The notes below the pieces were generated by a model that was not told the DNA's origin, did not search any database, and saw nothing but the letters and a program-made list of their open reading frames with translations. A stretch of 42,762 bases of DNA, from contig CANFIH010000014.1 of NCBI GenBank assembly GCA_947446855.1, forward strand, positions 1 to 42,762, written 5' to 3'. Below, piece by piece: positions 27,796-36,632 of the stretch. The stretch's first letter is position 1; every line of letters begins with the position of its first letter. The stretch comes from Burkholderiales bacterium. GTDB taxonomy: Bacteria; Pseudomonadota; Gammaproteobacteria; Burkholderiales; Burkholderiaceae_C. The translations under genes were made by a program, and so were the position numbers.

Positions 27796-28194
27796 TCAGC
27801 AAGGATAGACAGTGCTCAGCGCATTGCCCATGACCAATTGCACCGGCATATCGGCCTCGTACAGATCGCTGTTGCGTTTGAGTTCGGTCTGATACAGCCC
27901 CTCGGCCATGGCGGGCTCCAAGCGGCGGCTGTTCAGACAGATCGAGGCCATGGCACCGGCGCGCACGCCCTGGTCATGCGCTGCAAGCGTACCTTCCATG
28001 ACACCAACCAGGTAGTAGCGCTTGTAGTTGGCGCCCTGCTTGGCATCGGACTTCTCCAGCGCACGCAGCTCACGGATGGACATGGCCTGTGCCGCCTGCA
28101 CCGACATGGCAAGCAGGCCCACAACAGCAGCCGCGCGCCAGTGCATCAGCCGCCGAAGCGTACGCAGTTTGGTGAAGGGCAACAAAGGCGGCAT
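27796..28194 (-). CDS. Small secreted protein, possible Rap1a/Tai-like fold
   Basis: The 132-residue product has a basic N-terminus and a hydrophobic stretch [17 protein letters not shown] (about 21-37) that looks like a Sec signal peptide, with cleavage expected after AQA. A start at the internal ATG 28146 would give a more compact signal. The mature part has YYLVGVMEG, a cysteine in SICLN (C86), a helical stretch, and the ending [13 protein letters not shown] (C132). This layout resembles the Rap1a/Tai periplasmic immunity fold, where a Cys-Cys pair closes the domain; the similarity is by eye. It occupies the slot between hisD and hisB where hisC stands in many relatives. Confidence 0.6.
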   Translation of the reverse strand: MPPLLPFTKLRTLRRLMHWRAAAVVGLLAMSVQAAQAMSIRELRALEKSDAKQGANYKRYYLVGVMEGTLAAHDQGVRAGAMASICLNSRRLEPAMAEGLYQTELKRNSDLYEADMPVQLVMGNALSTVYPC

Positions 28195-28223
28195 GGCTGT
28201 CAGTCGCTTGATTGGCGATGTTC

Positions 28224-29591
28224 TTATTGCTTCAGGCGCATTTGCGCGGCCCGGGCATGTGCCTGCAGACCCTCGCCATAGGCCAACTCGGCAGCAATCG
28301 GTCCCAGCACCTGGGCACCAGCCTCGCTGACCTCGATCAGGCTGCTGCGCTTCTGAAAGTCGTAGACGCCAAGGGGGCTGGAGAACCGCGCCGTGCCACT
28401 GGTGGGCAGCACGTGGTTGGGGCCGGCACAGTAGTCGCCCAGGGACTCGCTGGTGAACGCCCCCAGAAAGATGGCACCGGCGTGTTTGAGCAGAGGCTCC
28501 CAGTGGTGCGCCTCGCTGCTGGAGACTTCGAGGTGTTCGGGTGCAATCCGGTTACTGATGGCGCAGGCTTCTTCCATGCTGCGTGTGAGGATCAGGGCAC
28601 CGCGGTCGTTCAGGCTCTTGGCAATGATGGCGGCGCGCGGCATCTCGGGCAGCAGGCGGTTGATCTCGCGCTGCACCGCATCCAGATAAGCCGCATCGGG
28701 GCACAGCAAAATGCTTTGCGCCAGCTCGTCGTGCTCGGCCTGTGAAAAAAGGTCCATGGCCACCCACTCGGGCGGCGTTGTGCCGTCGGCCAGCACCAGG
28801 ATTTCGCTGGGGCCGGCAATCATGTCAATGCCTACGGTGCCAAAGACGCGGCGCTTGGCAGCAGCCACATAGGCGTTGCCGGGGCCGGTGATCTTGTCCA
28901 CCGCAGGAATGGTGGCCGTGCCATAGGCCAGGGCCGCCACAGCCTGCGCGCCGCCGATGGTGAAGGCACGCGTCACGCCAGCCACATAGGCGGCGGCCAG
29001 CACCAACTCATTGCGTTCGCCCTTGGACGCGCCCGCGTTACCGCTACCGCCGGTGGCCACGCTGCCACGCACCGGGGTTGGCACCACCATGATGATTTCC
29101 TGCACACCGGCCACATGGGCCGGCACCGCATTCATGATCAGGCTGGAGGGATAGGAGGCCTTGCCGCCGGGCACGTAAATGCCGACGCGGTCCAACGGCG
29201 TGACTTTTTGACCCAAGAGGCTGCCGTTTTCGTCGCGGTAGCTCCAGCTTTCGCCGCAGGCTTTTTTCTGTGCCTCGTGGTAGCTGCGCACGCGGCGCTC
29301 GGCATCCTGCAGGGCCTTGCGCTGGGCTTCGGGAATGCTGTCAAAGGCGGCCTTGAAGTCGGCCTGCGAGAGCTCCAGTTCGGCCACGCTGCTGGCGTTC
29401 AAGCCATCAAAGCGCGCGGTGTACTCCAGCACAGCTGAATCGCCACGCTGCTGCACATCGCCCAGGATGTCGGCCACACGCTGCTCGATGGCCGCATCCG
29501 CATCCGCAGACCAATGCCGTAGGGCTGTGAGGCGCGCCTCAAAGTCCACGTCGGCAGTGGAAAGTCGAATGGGATTTGCTTGCATTGTCAT
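28224..29591 (-). CDS. hisD: Histidinol dehydrogenase HisD
   Basis: The 455-residue enzyme oxidises L-histidinol to histidine in two NAD-dependent steps. Typical features are [20 protein letters not shown], the [11 protein letters not shown] strand, the [14 protein letters not shown] zinc and substrate region and [18 protein letters not shown] near the C-terminus. The start can be ATG 29591 or the ATG two codons on. The gene follows hisG by 32 bases. The length is slightly above average because of an insertion around [20 protein letters not shown]. Confidence 0.97.
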   Translation of the reverse strand: MTMQANPIRLSTADVDFEARLTALRHWSADADAAIEQRVADILGDVQQRGDSAVLEYTARFDGLNASSVAELELSQADFKAAFDSIPEAQRKALQDAERRVRSYHEAQKKACGESWSYRDENGSLLGQKVTPLDRVGIYVPGGKASYPSSLIMNAVPAHVAGVQEIIMVVPTPVRGSVATGGSGNAGASKGERNELVLAAAYVAGVTRAFTIGGAQAVAALAYGTATIPAVDKITGPGNAYVAAAKRRVFGTVGIDMIAGPSEILVLADGTTPPEWVAMDLFSQAEHDELAQSILLCPDAAYLDAVQREINRLLPEMPRAAIIAKSLNDRGALILTRSMEEACAISNRIAPEHLEVSSSEAHHWEPLLKHAGAIFLGAFTSESLGDYCAGPNHVLPTSGTARFSSPLGVYDFQKRSSLIEVSEAGAQVLGPIAAELAYGEGLQAHARAAQMRLKQ

Positions 29592-29623
29592 GGCGTGAAT
29601 GGAGGTTACTACGAGGGGGAAAA

Positions 29624-30262
29624 TTACTTGCCGACAGCGCCGGCAAAGGCATTGATGATGGCGCGAATCGGCTCCTGCTTGAGCTTGAGCGCGGCCTGGT
29701 TCACCACCAGGCGCGAGCTGATGTCCATGATGCGTTCGACTTCCACCAGGTGGTTGGCCTTGAGCGTGTTGCCGGTGGACACCAGGTCGACGATGGCATC
29801 AGCCAGGCCCACCAGGGGTGCCAGCTCCATGCTGCCGTAGAGCTTGATCAGGTCCACGTGCACACCTTTGGAAGCGAAGAACTCGCGCGCGATCGCCACG
29901 TACTTGGTGGCGACTTTCAGGCGCGAGCCCTGCTTGACGGCGGAGGCGTAATCAAAGTCGGCACGCACCGCCACGCTGATGCGGCACTTGGCAATCTGCA
30001 AATCCAGCGGCTGGTACAGGCCCTGGCTGCCATGCTCGAGCAGGGTGTCCTTGCCGGTAATGCCCATGTCGGCACCGCCGTACTGCACATAGGTGGGCAC
30101 GTCGGTGGCGCGCACCACCAGCACGCGTACGTTGGGCTGGTTGGTGTCCAGAATCAGCTTGCGCGATTTTTCCGGATCGTCCAGCACCTCGATGCCGGCC
30201 GCCTTGAGCAGCGGCACGGTTTCTTCGAAGATGCGGCCTTTGGAGAGTGCGAGGGTAATCAC
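29624..30262 (-). CDS. hisG: ATP phosphoribosyltransferase HisG, short form
   Basis: The 212-residue product is the short-form HisG that lacks the C-terminal regulatory domain and normally needs HisZ as partner. Motifs include [39 protein letters not shown]-type residues (split here) and [13 protein letters not shown], the PRPP-binding loop region. It catalyses the first, committed step of histidine synthesis. The start is a GTG overlapping the murA stop by four bases (GTGA). No hisZ is present in the window. Confidence 0.95.
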   Translation of the reverse strand: MITLALSKGRIFEETVPLLKAAGIEVLDDPEKSRKLILDTNQPNVRVLVVRATDVPTYVQYGGADMGITGKDTLLEHGSQGLYQPLDLQIAKCRISVAVRADFDYASAVKQGSRLKVATKYVAIAREFFASKGVHVDLIKLYGSMELAPLVGLADAIVDLVSTGNTLKANHLVEVERIMDISSRLVVNQAALKLKQEPIRAIINAFAGAVGK

Positions 30263-31524
30263 TTCGTTCTTTCGATATCGGCACCAATGCCGCGCAATTT
30301 CGCTTCCATCTGGTCGTAGCCACGGTCCAGGTGGTAGATGCGGTCGACCAGGGTCTCCCCCTCGGCCACCAGACCGGCAATCACCAGACTGGCAGAAGCG
30401 CGCAGGTCGGTGGCCATGACGGTGGCGCCGGACAACTTTTCCACGCCCTCGATCACCGCCACCTTGCCGTCGATCTGGATGTGCGCGCCCAGGCGCACCA
30501 TCTCGTTGACGTGCATGAAGCGGTTTTCAAAAATCGTCTCGGTTACCTTGCTCGGACCCTGCGACACCGCATTGAGGGCCATGAACTGCGCCTGCATGTC
30601 GGTAGGAAAGCCGGGGTATTCGGTGGTGCGAAAGCTCTGGGCTTTGAGGCGGCCTTGCGACTGCACGCGGATGCCATCTTCCTGTGCCGTGATGGTGGCA
30701 CCGGCATCGCGCAGCTTGTCGATGACGGCATCCAGATGTTCGGCACGGCCATGCTTCAGGAACACATCGCCGCCCGTGGCGGCCACAGCGCACAAAAAGG
30801 TACCGGTCTCGATGCGGTCGGCCACCACCTGGTGGCTGCAGCCGTGCAGGGATTCGACGCCCTGGATGCGGATGCGGCTGGTGCCGTGGCCTTCAATCCT
30901 GGCGCCCATGCGGATCAGCAGCTCGGCCAGGTCGGGAATCTCCGGCTCCTGGGCGGCGTTTTCCAGCAGGGTCTCTCCCTCGGCCAGGGCGGCGGCCATC
31001 AGGAAGTTTTCGGTGCCGGTAACGGTGACCATGTCGGTGGCAATGCGTGCACCCTTCAGGCGTGTGCGGCCAGGCGCCAACCTGGCGACCATGTAGCCGT
31101 GCTCCACGTCGATCACGGCACCCATGGCGGCCAGGCCTTTGAGGTGCTGGTCCACCGGGCGCGAGCCAATGGCACAGCCGCCGGGCAAGGACACCTTGGC
31201 ATGGCCAAAGCGTGCCAGCAAGGGGCCCAGGGCCAGCACGGAGGCGCGCATGGTTTTCACCAACTCGTAGGGTGCTTCCGGATTGTTCAGGGCACCGGCA
31301 TTCAGCACCACTGAGCCATCGGCCTGCACATCGGCAGTGACGCCCATATTGCGGATCAGCTTGAGCATGGTGGACACGTCCTGCAGACGTGGCACGTTGT
31401 GCAGCGTGAGCGTGTCGGCCGTCAGCAGTGCGGCGCACAGCTCGGGCAGCGCGGCATTCTTGGCGCCGGAAATCAGCACCTCGCCATGCAATGGACGGCC
31501 ACCGCGAATCAGTAGTTTGTCCAT
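30259..31524 (-). CDS. murA: UDP-N-acetylglucosamine 1-carboxyvinyltransferase MurA
   Basis: The 421-residue enzyme transfers enolpyruvate from PEP to UDP-GlcNAc, the first committed step of peptidoglycan synthesis. The catalytic, fosfomycin-reactive Cys is C117 in [31 protein letters not shown] at the N-terminus and the C-terminal [18 protein letters not shown] are also typical. The frame opens at 31542, but MDKLLIRGG at 31524 is the family start and shares one base with the upstream bolA-like stop. Its own stop overlaps hisG, so cell-wall and histidine genes are coupled here. Confidence 0.97.
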   Translation of the reverse strand: MDKLLIRGGRPLHGEVLISGAKNAALPELCAALLTADTLTLHNVPRLQDVSTMLKLIRNMGVTADVQADGSVVLNAGALNNPEAPYELVKTMRASVLALGPLLARFGHAKVSLPGGCAIGSRPVDQHLKGLAAMGAVIDVEHGYMVARLAPGRTRLKGARIATDMVTVTGTENFLMAAALAEGETLLENAAQEPEIPDLAELLIRMGARIEGHGTSRIRIQGVESLHGCSHQVVADRIETGTFLCAVAATGGDVFLKHGRAEHLDAVIDKLRDAGATITAQEDGIRVQSQGRLKAQSFRTTEYPGFPTDMQAQFMALNAVSQGPSKVTETIFENRFMHVNEMVRLGAHIQIDGKVAVIEGVEKLSGATVMATDLRASASLVIAGLVAEGETLVDRIYHLDRGYDQMEAKLRGIGADIERTK

Positions 31525-31763
31525 CAGGCTTGGGCGGCCCACTCGGCCGGCGTAAAGGTTTTCATGGAAAGCGCATGCACTTCATCGGTCTTCATGCGGT
31601 TACCCAGCGTGGCGTACACCTGTTGGTGGCGCTGGATGGCGCGCTTGCCCTCAAAAGCGCTGGACACGATGGTGGCGTACCAATGGCGGCCATCACCTTC
31701 CATTGCACATTGCTCGCACGGCAGTCCGGCGGTGATCAGGTTTTTAAGTTCTTCTGCGGTCAT
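31524..31763 (-). CDS. BolA family protein (IbaG/YrbA-like)
   Basis: The 79-residue product shows the BolA fold sequence: a short N-terminal helix [14 protein letters not shown], the strand [20 protein letters not shown] and [13 protein letters not shown], and the C-terminal [10 protein letters not shown]. BolA and IbaG proteins pair with monothiol glutaredoxins in iron-sulfur handling. The linkage to murA matches ibaG-murA in other proteobacteria. One base is shared with the murA start. Confidence 0.92.
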   Translation of the reverse strand: MTAEELKNLITAGLPCEQCAMEGDGRHWYATIVSSAFEGKRAIQRHQQVYATLGNRMKTDEVHALSMKTFTPAEWAAQA

Positions 31764-31798
31764 GGGGATGCGGGCAAGCCGAAAGGTTAACGTGAAAT

Positions 31799-32554
31799 TT
31801 AGCTGCGGATTTTGTAGCCACTGCGCAGCAACTGCAGGGCAATCAGGCTGACGAGCAGCAAGGTGGATCCCACCACGGCAAAGCTCAGCCAGGGCGAGAC
31901 ATCGCTGACGCCGAAGAAGCCATAGCGGAAGCCGTCAATCATGTAGAAAAACGGATTGAAGTGACTCACAACCTGCCAAAACGGTGGCAATGAGTGAATC
32001 GAATAGAACACGCCGCTCAAAAAGGTCATGGGCATGACGACAAAATTCTGGAATGCCGCCAGCTGATCGAACTTTTCGGCCCACAGACCGGCAATCAAAC
32101 CCAGCGTGCCCATGAGGGCGGCACCCATAAAGGCAAACAGCAGAATCCACAGCGGCGCTTCAAAACTGAAGCCGGTGAAAAAGGCGGACACCGCAAACAC
32201 ACCCAGTCCGACGATGAGGCCGCGCAGGATGGAGGCGCCCACATAGGCCACAAACCAGTGCACATAGGACAAGGGCGTCAGCAGCAAAAACACCAGATTA
32301 CCCATGACCTTGCTCATGATGAGCGAGGACGAACTATTGGCAAACGCGTTTTGCAGCAGGCTCATCATGGCCAGACCGGGCACCAGAAAGGCCGTGTAGC
32401 CGATCTTGTCATAGACCTTGACATGGTTCTCCAGCGCGTGGCCGAAGATCAGCAAATACAGCATGGCGGTCAGCACCGGGCCAGCGATGGTCTGGAAGGC
32501 GACTTTCCAGAAGCGCAGGCTCTCTTTGTAGAGCAGGGTTTGCCAGCCGTTCAT
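31799..32554 (-). CDS. ABC-2 type transporter permease (YadH-like)
   Basis: The 251-residue protein has six hydrophobic segments and the ABC-2 signature near the C-terminal half (FVVMPMTFLSGVFYSIHSLP). E. coli YadH is of similar length. The substrate is not known. It lies downstream of the ATPase gene, separated by an 82-base gap containing repeat A2, and 35 bases upstream of the bolA-like gene. It forms an exporter with the preceding ATPase. Confidence 0.9.
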   Translation of the reverse strand: MNGWQTLLYKESLRFWKVAFQTIAGPVLTAMLYLLIFGHALENHVKVYDKIGYTAFLVPGLAMMSLLQNAFANSSSSLIMSKVMGNLVFLLLTPLSYVHWFVAYVGASILRGLIVGLGVFAVSAFFTGFSFEAPLWILLFAFMGAALMGTLGLIAGLWAEKFDQLAAFQNFVVMPMTFLSGVFYSIHSLPPFWQVVSHFNPFFYMIDGFRYGFFGVSDVSPWLSFAVVGSTLLLVSLIALQLLRSGYKIRS

Positions 32555-32636
32555 ATTGAAGCCCCCACGTTTCTCGCTGCGCGTAGTGCACTGACCCCCG
32601 AGGGGGCTTTCGCGCCTTGGGACGGCCCAGCGGCGC
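32555..32636 (+). repeat. Intergenic repeat A2
   Basis: This fills the gap between the ABC ATPase and permease genes. On the plus strand it reads GCCCCCACG, CTGACCCCCGAGGGGGCTTT, then CCTTGGGACGGCCCAGCGGCGCTCAT. The order and content match A1, which is on the opposite strand at 26966-27049. CCCCCGAGGGGG (32597-32608) is a strong short hairpin. Confidence 0.7.
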
Positions 32637-33596
32637 TCATGCCGCTACTCCCGTAGCGTGCACAGAACCCTTGTTCTGCGCCATCACATCCAGAAACACA
32701 TCTTCCAGATCGGCCTTGCGGATCTCAATATCGTGGGCCACCAAGCCGGCTTCGCGCACGGCGGCCAGATAGCTTTCAATCTCCAATGCATCATTGGCCG
32801 GAAACTGGACGATGCGGCCGGTGATACGCGCCTTGTCGGCCAAAGCTTTGGGCAACTCGGCATCGAGCTTGAAGCGCAGCACATTGCTGGAAGCGGCCTT
32901 GAGCAGGTCACTGGTCTTGTCCAGCGCCACAATGCGGCCGGTCTTGAGCATGGCAATGCGGCCGCACAGGGCCTCGGCCTCTTCCAGGTAATGGGTGGTC
33001 AACAAAACGGTGTGGCCTTCGCGATTCAGTTTGGCAATGAATTGCCACAGGGTCTGGCGCAGTTCCACATCCACACCGGCGGTCGGTTCGTCCAGCACGA
33101 TCACCGGGGGCTTGTGTACCAGAGCCTGCGCCACCAGCACACGGCGCTTCATGCCGCCGGAGAGCTGGCGCATATTGGCGTTGGCCTTGTCGGCCAGGCC
33201 CAGGCTTTCCAGCAGTTCGTCAATCCAGGCACCGTTGTTCTTGATGCCGAAGTAGCCGGACTGGATGTGCAGCAGTTCGCGCACATTGAAGAAGGGGTCG
33301 AACACCAGCTCTTGTGGCACCACGCCCAGGCTACGGCGCGCTGCGGCAAAGTCGGATTGCACGTCGTGGCCCAGCACGCTCACGCGTCCGTTGGTGGCCC
33401 GGGTGAGCCCGGCCAGCACGCTGATCATGGTGGTTTTGCCCGCTCCGTTGGGCCCCAGCAGGCCAAAAAACTCGCCCTCCTGGATATCGAGACTGACACC
33501 GTCAAGGGCCAGAAAGGTGCTACCGGCTGCGCTCGTTTTCGAGGACTTGGGCGACGGATAAGCTTTGGAGACGGATTGGAAGGAGATAGCGGTCAT
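32637..33596 (-). CDS. ABC transporter ATP-binding protein (YadG-like)
   Basis: The 319-residue protein has Walker A GPNGAGKT (48-55), the signature LSGGMKRRVLVAQAL, Walker B VIVLDEPTAGVD and the H-loop TTHYLEEAEAL. A C-terminal extension of about 90 residues follows, typical of DrrA/YadG-like exporters. It powers the permease encoded next. Substrate unknown. It lies 49 bases after mlaB in the same direction and may be read from the mla operon. Confidence 0.92.
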   Translation of the reverse strand: MTAISFQSVSKAYPSPKSSKTSAAGSTFLALDGVSLDIQEGEFFGLLGPNGAGKTTMISVLAGLTRATNGRVSVLGHDVQSDFAAARRSLGVVPQELVFDPFFNVRELLHIQSGYFGIKNNGAWIDELLESLGLADKANANMRQLSGGMKRRVLVAQALVHKPPVIVLDEPTAGVDVELRQTLWQFIAKLNREGHTVLLTTHYLEEAEALCGRIAMLKTGRIVALDKTSDLLKAASSNVLRFKLDAELPKALADKARITGRIVQFPANDALEIESYLAAVREAGLVAHDIEIRKADLEDVFLDVMAQNKGSVHATGVAA

Positions 33597-33645
33597 GGAA
33601 GCCCGCTATTTTACCTGTGCCGGGCAGGGTAGACCCGAACAAGGT

Positions 33646-33915
33646 CTAGGCAGCGGTGAGCAGGCCTTCAATCCCGTACAAAGCGGCCAGATCCCGCAGG
33701 CGGTCCGGCAGGCCCTTCACTGCAAACAGTTTGCCGGCACGGGCGCATTCCCTGCGCACTGCCAGTAACACGGCCAGCGCGGATGAATCAAAGCTATTGA
33801 GTGGCGCAGCATCGACCACGACTTGCTTATCGGCCTCGCGCTGCACATCCTGCGTCAGCTTTTCAAGGCAGTCGCTGGCCTGGGTCTGGGTAAGGATGGC
33901 GGGCAAAATGAGCAT
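33646..33915 (-). CDS. mlaB: STAS-domain protein MlaB
   Basis: An 89-residue STAS domain with the NSFDSSALAVLLAVRREC loop, in which the conserved Ser follows Asp. MlaB binds MlaF and supports the MlaFEDB complex, which moves phospholipids between the periplasm and the inner membrane. The start is one base after the mlaC stop. The position at the end of the mla gene set supports the call. Confidence 0.9.
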   Translation of the reverse strand: MLILPAILTQTQASDCLEKLTQDVQREADKQVVVDAAPLNSFDSSALAVLLAVRRECARAGKLFAVKGLPDRLRDLAALYGIEGLLTAA

Positions 33916-33916
33916 A

Positions 33917-34555
33917 TCAAGACTTCTTGGCGTTGGCTTTGTTACGTTCTACCAGCGTGGTAATCAGCCCGTCAAGTCCCTTGGCATTGATCTCGGCGGA
34001 AAACTGGCTTTTGTAGCTTTCCACCAGCCACACGCCCAGCACGTTGATGTTGTAAATCTTCCAACCCGCACCCTGACCGGGTGTTTTGACCAAGCGGTAA
34101 TCGAGTTGAATCGGGTCGCCACCGCCCTTGACCTCTGAACGCACAATCACTTCCTTGTCTTCCGGACTGGCACGCAGCGGCTTCATGGCAATGACCTGGT
34201 CACTGACCTGACCCAGCGCACCGGCATATGTACGCACCAGCAGAGTCTTGAACTCGTCCTGCAGACGCTTTTGCTGCTCGGGCGAGGCCTGACGCCAGGC
34301 CGGACCGACCGAGGAGGCCGTCATGCGTTGAAAATCCAGATTGGGAAGAATCTTGGCATCCACCAGGGCGACGATCTTGGTCAGGTCGCCAGCGCGCATG
34401 GCTTTGTCGGCTTTGATGGCGTCCAGCACCTCAACCGACAAACGTTTGATCAACACATCCGGCGCTTCGTCCTCCGCGCGCGCTTGCATGCCCAGGCCCA
34501 AGCCCGCCACCAGGGAAAAACCAACTACCAGCTTGCGCAAAAACTCTCTTTTCAT
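33917..34555 (-). CDS. mlaC: Periplasmic phospholipid-binding protein MlaC
   Basis: A 212-residue product starting at the ATG 34555 would have the signal peptide MKREFLRKLVVGFSLVAGLG and cleavage after QARA. An upstream in-frame ATG at 34588 would add 11 residues and is also possible. The mature part has the MlaC/Ttg2D layout: NLDFQRMTASSVGPAWRQAS and VKGGGDPIQLDYRLVKT. It shuttles lipid between the MlaA-porin complex in the outer membrane and MlaFEDB in the inner membrane. Confidence 0.93.
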   Translation of the reverse strand: MKREFLRKLVVGFSLVAGLGLGMQARAEDEAPDVLIKRLSVEVLDAIKADKAMRAGDLTKIVALVDAKILPNLDFQRMTASSVGPAWRQASPEQQKRLQDEFKTLLVRTYAGALGQVSDQVIAMKPLRASPEDKEVIVRSEVKGGGDPIQLDYRLVKTPGQGAGWKIYNINVLGVWLVESYKSQFSAEINAKGLDGLITTLVERNKANAKKS

Positions 34556-34636
34556 GGCTACTTTTCTAGACAAAAACATGCTTTGCATTATGTACCCCCC
34601 ACTTTTTTGCTGCGTTGCGAGGACGTAAAGACTGTA

Positions 34637-35359
34637 TCAGGGCGCGCTGTCGTCTTCCGGCGGATTGCCGTCGTACTCGATATTGCGCTGACGCTGGAAG
34701 TAGGCGTCGCGCCGGAATGAATAGGCATCCAAGGCCGCTCCCTCCAGCACGTCACTGACATTCAGGTATTTGGCACGCAGGTCGATCACATCTGCAATCG
34801 GCAGCAGGGTGCGCGTGTCCTGGTCGCCGATGTTGTATAGCGGCATGCCACGGGTATCGACGGGCATGCCCGCGACCTCACGCAAGGTGCGCGGCCCAAA
34901 AAAGGGCAACACCACGTAGGGGCCTGGTGGCACGCCCCAGCGCCCCAGCGTCAAGCCAAAATCTGCCGTATGGCGTTCGATATTGAGGTCGCTGGCCACA
35001 TCAAATACACCCAGCAGGCCAATGGTGCTGTTGACCATGACCCGGCCGACACTGTCACTGAACTCCTGGCCACGCCCCTGCAGTCCGTTGTTGACAGCGG
35101 ACCACACATCTTCCAGGTTGTTGAAGAAGTTCCCCACGCCCTTGCGAAACCAATCGGGCGTGACGGCCTTGTAGCCAATGGCCACCGGTTTGATCACGGC
35201 TTTGTCGGCCACCTCGTTGAACCCGAACACCGCACGATTAAACGACTCGATCGGATCGCGCGCATTCGGCTGTGCCACTGTGGCGCAGCCTTGCAACACC
35301 AGGATACCGAGCAGCGCCAGGATGCGCCAGGCACCCCCACCAAGCACCGCCGCTCTCAT
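34637..35359 (-). CDS. mlaA: Outer-membrane lipoprotein MlaA (VacJ)
   Basis: The 240-residue product has a lipoprotein signal ending LVLQGC (lipobox LQGC, C25), then RDPIESFNRAVFGFNE, WFRKGVGNFFNNLEDVWSAVN and LGRWGVPPGPYVVLPFFGP, all MlaA signatures. It removes misplaced phospholipids from the outer leaflet of the outer membrane. E. coli has mlaA away from the other mla genes; here it lies between mlaD and mlaC. The start overlaps the mlaD stop by four bases. Confidence 0.95.
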   Translation of the reverse strand: MRAAVLGGGAWRILALLGILVLQGCATVAQPNARDPIESFNRAVFGFNEVADKAVIKPVAIGYKAVTPDWFRKGVGNFFNNLEDVWSAVNNGLQGRGQEFSDSVGRVMVNSTIGLLGVFDVASDLNIERHTADFGLTLGRWGVPPGPYVVLPFFGPRTLREVAGMPVDTRGMPLYNIGDQDTRTLLPIADVIDLRAKYLNVSDVLEGAALDAYSFRRDAYFQRQRNIEYDGNPPEDDSAP

Positions 35360-35838
35360 GGCTTGGCCTTGTCGGCGCCGGGGCCGTCCGCTGCCTTGCT
35401 GTAGAGAAACTGGCTGATCAGGTTCTCCAGCACCACGGCCGACTGGGTGGTGCTGATCGCATCCCCTGCGGCCAGGTTGGCGCTATCGGCACCGGCCTCA
35501 ATGCCGATGTATTGCTCACCGAGCAGACCGCTGGTCAGTATCTTGAGCGAGCTGTCTTTGGGAAAGGTGTAGCGCTTGTCCATGGACAAGGTCACTTTGG
35601 CCTGGAAGCTCTTGTCGTCAAAGGTAATGCCATCGACATGACCCACCACCACTCCGCTGCTTTTGACCGCAGCCTTGGGCTTGAGCCCCCCGATGTTGTC
35701 AAACTTGGCCGTCACCTGGTAACCCTTGTCAAAGCTGATCGTGAGCAGGTTGGCCGCCTGCAGGGCCAGAAAGACCAAGGCTGCGCCACCCAGCAGCACA
35801 AACAGGCCGACCCATACATCCGTGTTGGAGCGTTGCAT
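35356..35838 (-). CDS. mlaD: MCE-domain protein MlaD
   Basis: The 160-residue protein begins with NTDVWVGLFVLLGGAALVFL (one membrane anchor) and then one MCE domain with FDNIGGLKPKAAVKSSGVVV and LTSGLLGEQYIGIEAGA. MlaD forms a hexameric ring binding lipid on the periplasmic side of the MlaFEDB complex. It follows mlaE by 11 bases. The length is usual for MlaD. Confidence 0.95.
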   Translation of the reverse strand: MQRSNTDVWVGLFVLLGGAALVFLALQAANLLTISFDKGYQVTAKFDNIGGLKPKAAVKSSGVVVGHVDGITFDDKSFQAKVTLSMDKRYTFPKDSSLKILTSGLLGEQYIGIEAGADSANLAAGDAISTTQSAVVLENLISQFLYSKAADGPGADKAKP

Positions 35839-35849
35839 GTTTTTTTCTC

Positions 35850-36632
35850 CTAAATACTGAACATCATTGCGGTCAGGACAAAGTCCAGAGCCAACACCGT
35901 AAGCGAAGCCATGACCACGGTGCGCGTGGTCGCGTGCGCCACGCCCTCGGGCGTAGGCTGGGCCTCAAACCCTTGCAGCAGCGCGACAAAGCTGACAGCA
36001 AAACCGAACACCACGCTCTTGATGGCGCCGTTGCCCACATCCTTCCAGACATCGACCCCGCTTTGCATCTGGCTCCAGAAAGCACCTTCGTCAATACCGA
36101 TCAAGAGAACGCAAACCACCCAGCCGCCAATCACACCCACCGCGCTGAACACAGCAGCCAGCAGCGGCATGGCGATCACCGCACCCCAGAAGCGCGGCGC
36201 CAGAATGCGCTGCACCGGGTCCACCGCCATCATTTCCATGGCACTGAGTTGCTCGCCGGCCTTCATCAAACCAATTTCTGCGGTGAGCGAAGTACCGGCC
36301 CGACCAGCGAACAGCAGGGCCGTAATCACCGGCCCGAATTCGCGCACCAGACTCAGACTGATCAACACCCCCACGGAATCCGCCGCACCAAAGCGCTGCA
36401 GGCCGTAGTAGTACTGCAAGCCCATGACAAAGCCCACAAAAACACCCGACACGGCAATGATGGCCAGCGAGTAATTGCCCATGAAGTGGACCTGGTCACG
36501 CAACAGCGCCGGGCGCTTGAGCGTGGCACCAATGGAGGCCAGCAGACGCAGAAACAGGCGGGCGGCGAAGCCCATGTCCGCCAAGGTGCTGCGAACGGCA
36601 AAACCCACCTCAGCCGGTTTGTACCAACTCAT
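35850..36632 (-). CDS. mlaE: ABC permease MlaE
   Basis: The 260-residue membrane protein belongs to the MlaE/YrbE family. It has ARLFLRLLASIG near the N-terminus, the ALLFAGRAGTSLTAEIGLMK segment, MEMMAVDPVQRILAPRFWGA, and a C-terminal hydrophobic pair. It is the permease of the phospholipid transporter. The start overlaps the mlaF stop by four bases (ATGA), implying coupled translation. Confidence 0.96.
   Translation of the reverse strand: MSWYKPAEVGFAVRSTLADMGFAARLFLRLLASIGATLKRPALLRDQVHFMGNYSLAIIAVSGVFVGFVMGLQYYYGLQRFGAADSVGVLISLSLVREFGPVITALLFAGRAGTSLTAEIGLMKAGEQLSAMEMMAVDPVQRILAPRFWGAVIAMPLLAAVFSAVGVIGGWVVCVLLIGIDEGAFWSQMQSGVDVWKDVGNGAIKSVVFGFAVSFVALLQGFEAQPTPEGVAHATTRTVVMASLTVLALDFVLTAMMFSI

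Noticed and set aside
27796-28194. The small secreted protein as a remnant of hisC
   Set aside because: HisC is about 360 residues with a PLP-lysine region; nothing of this is seen, and the small product has a signal peptide and an intact reading frame.
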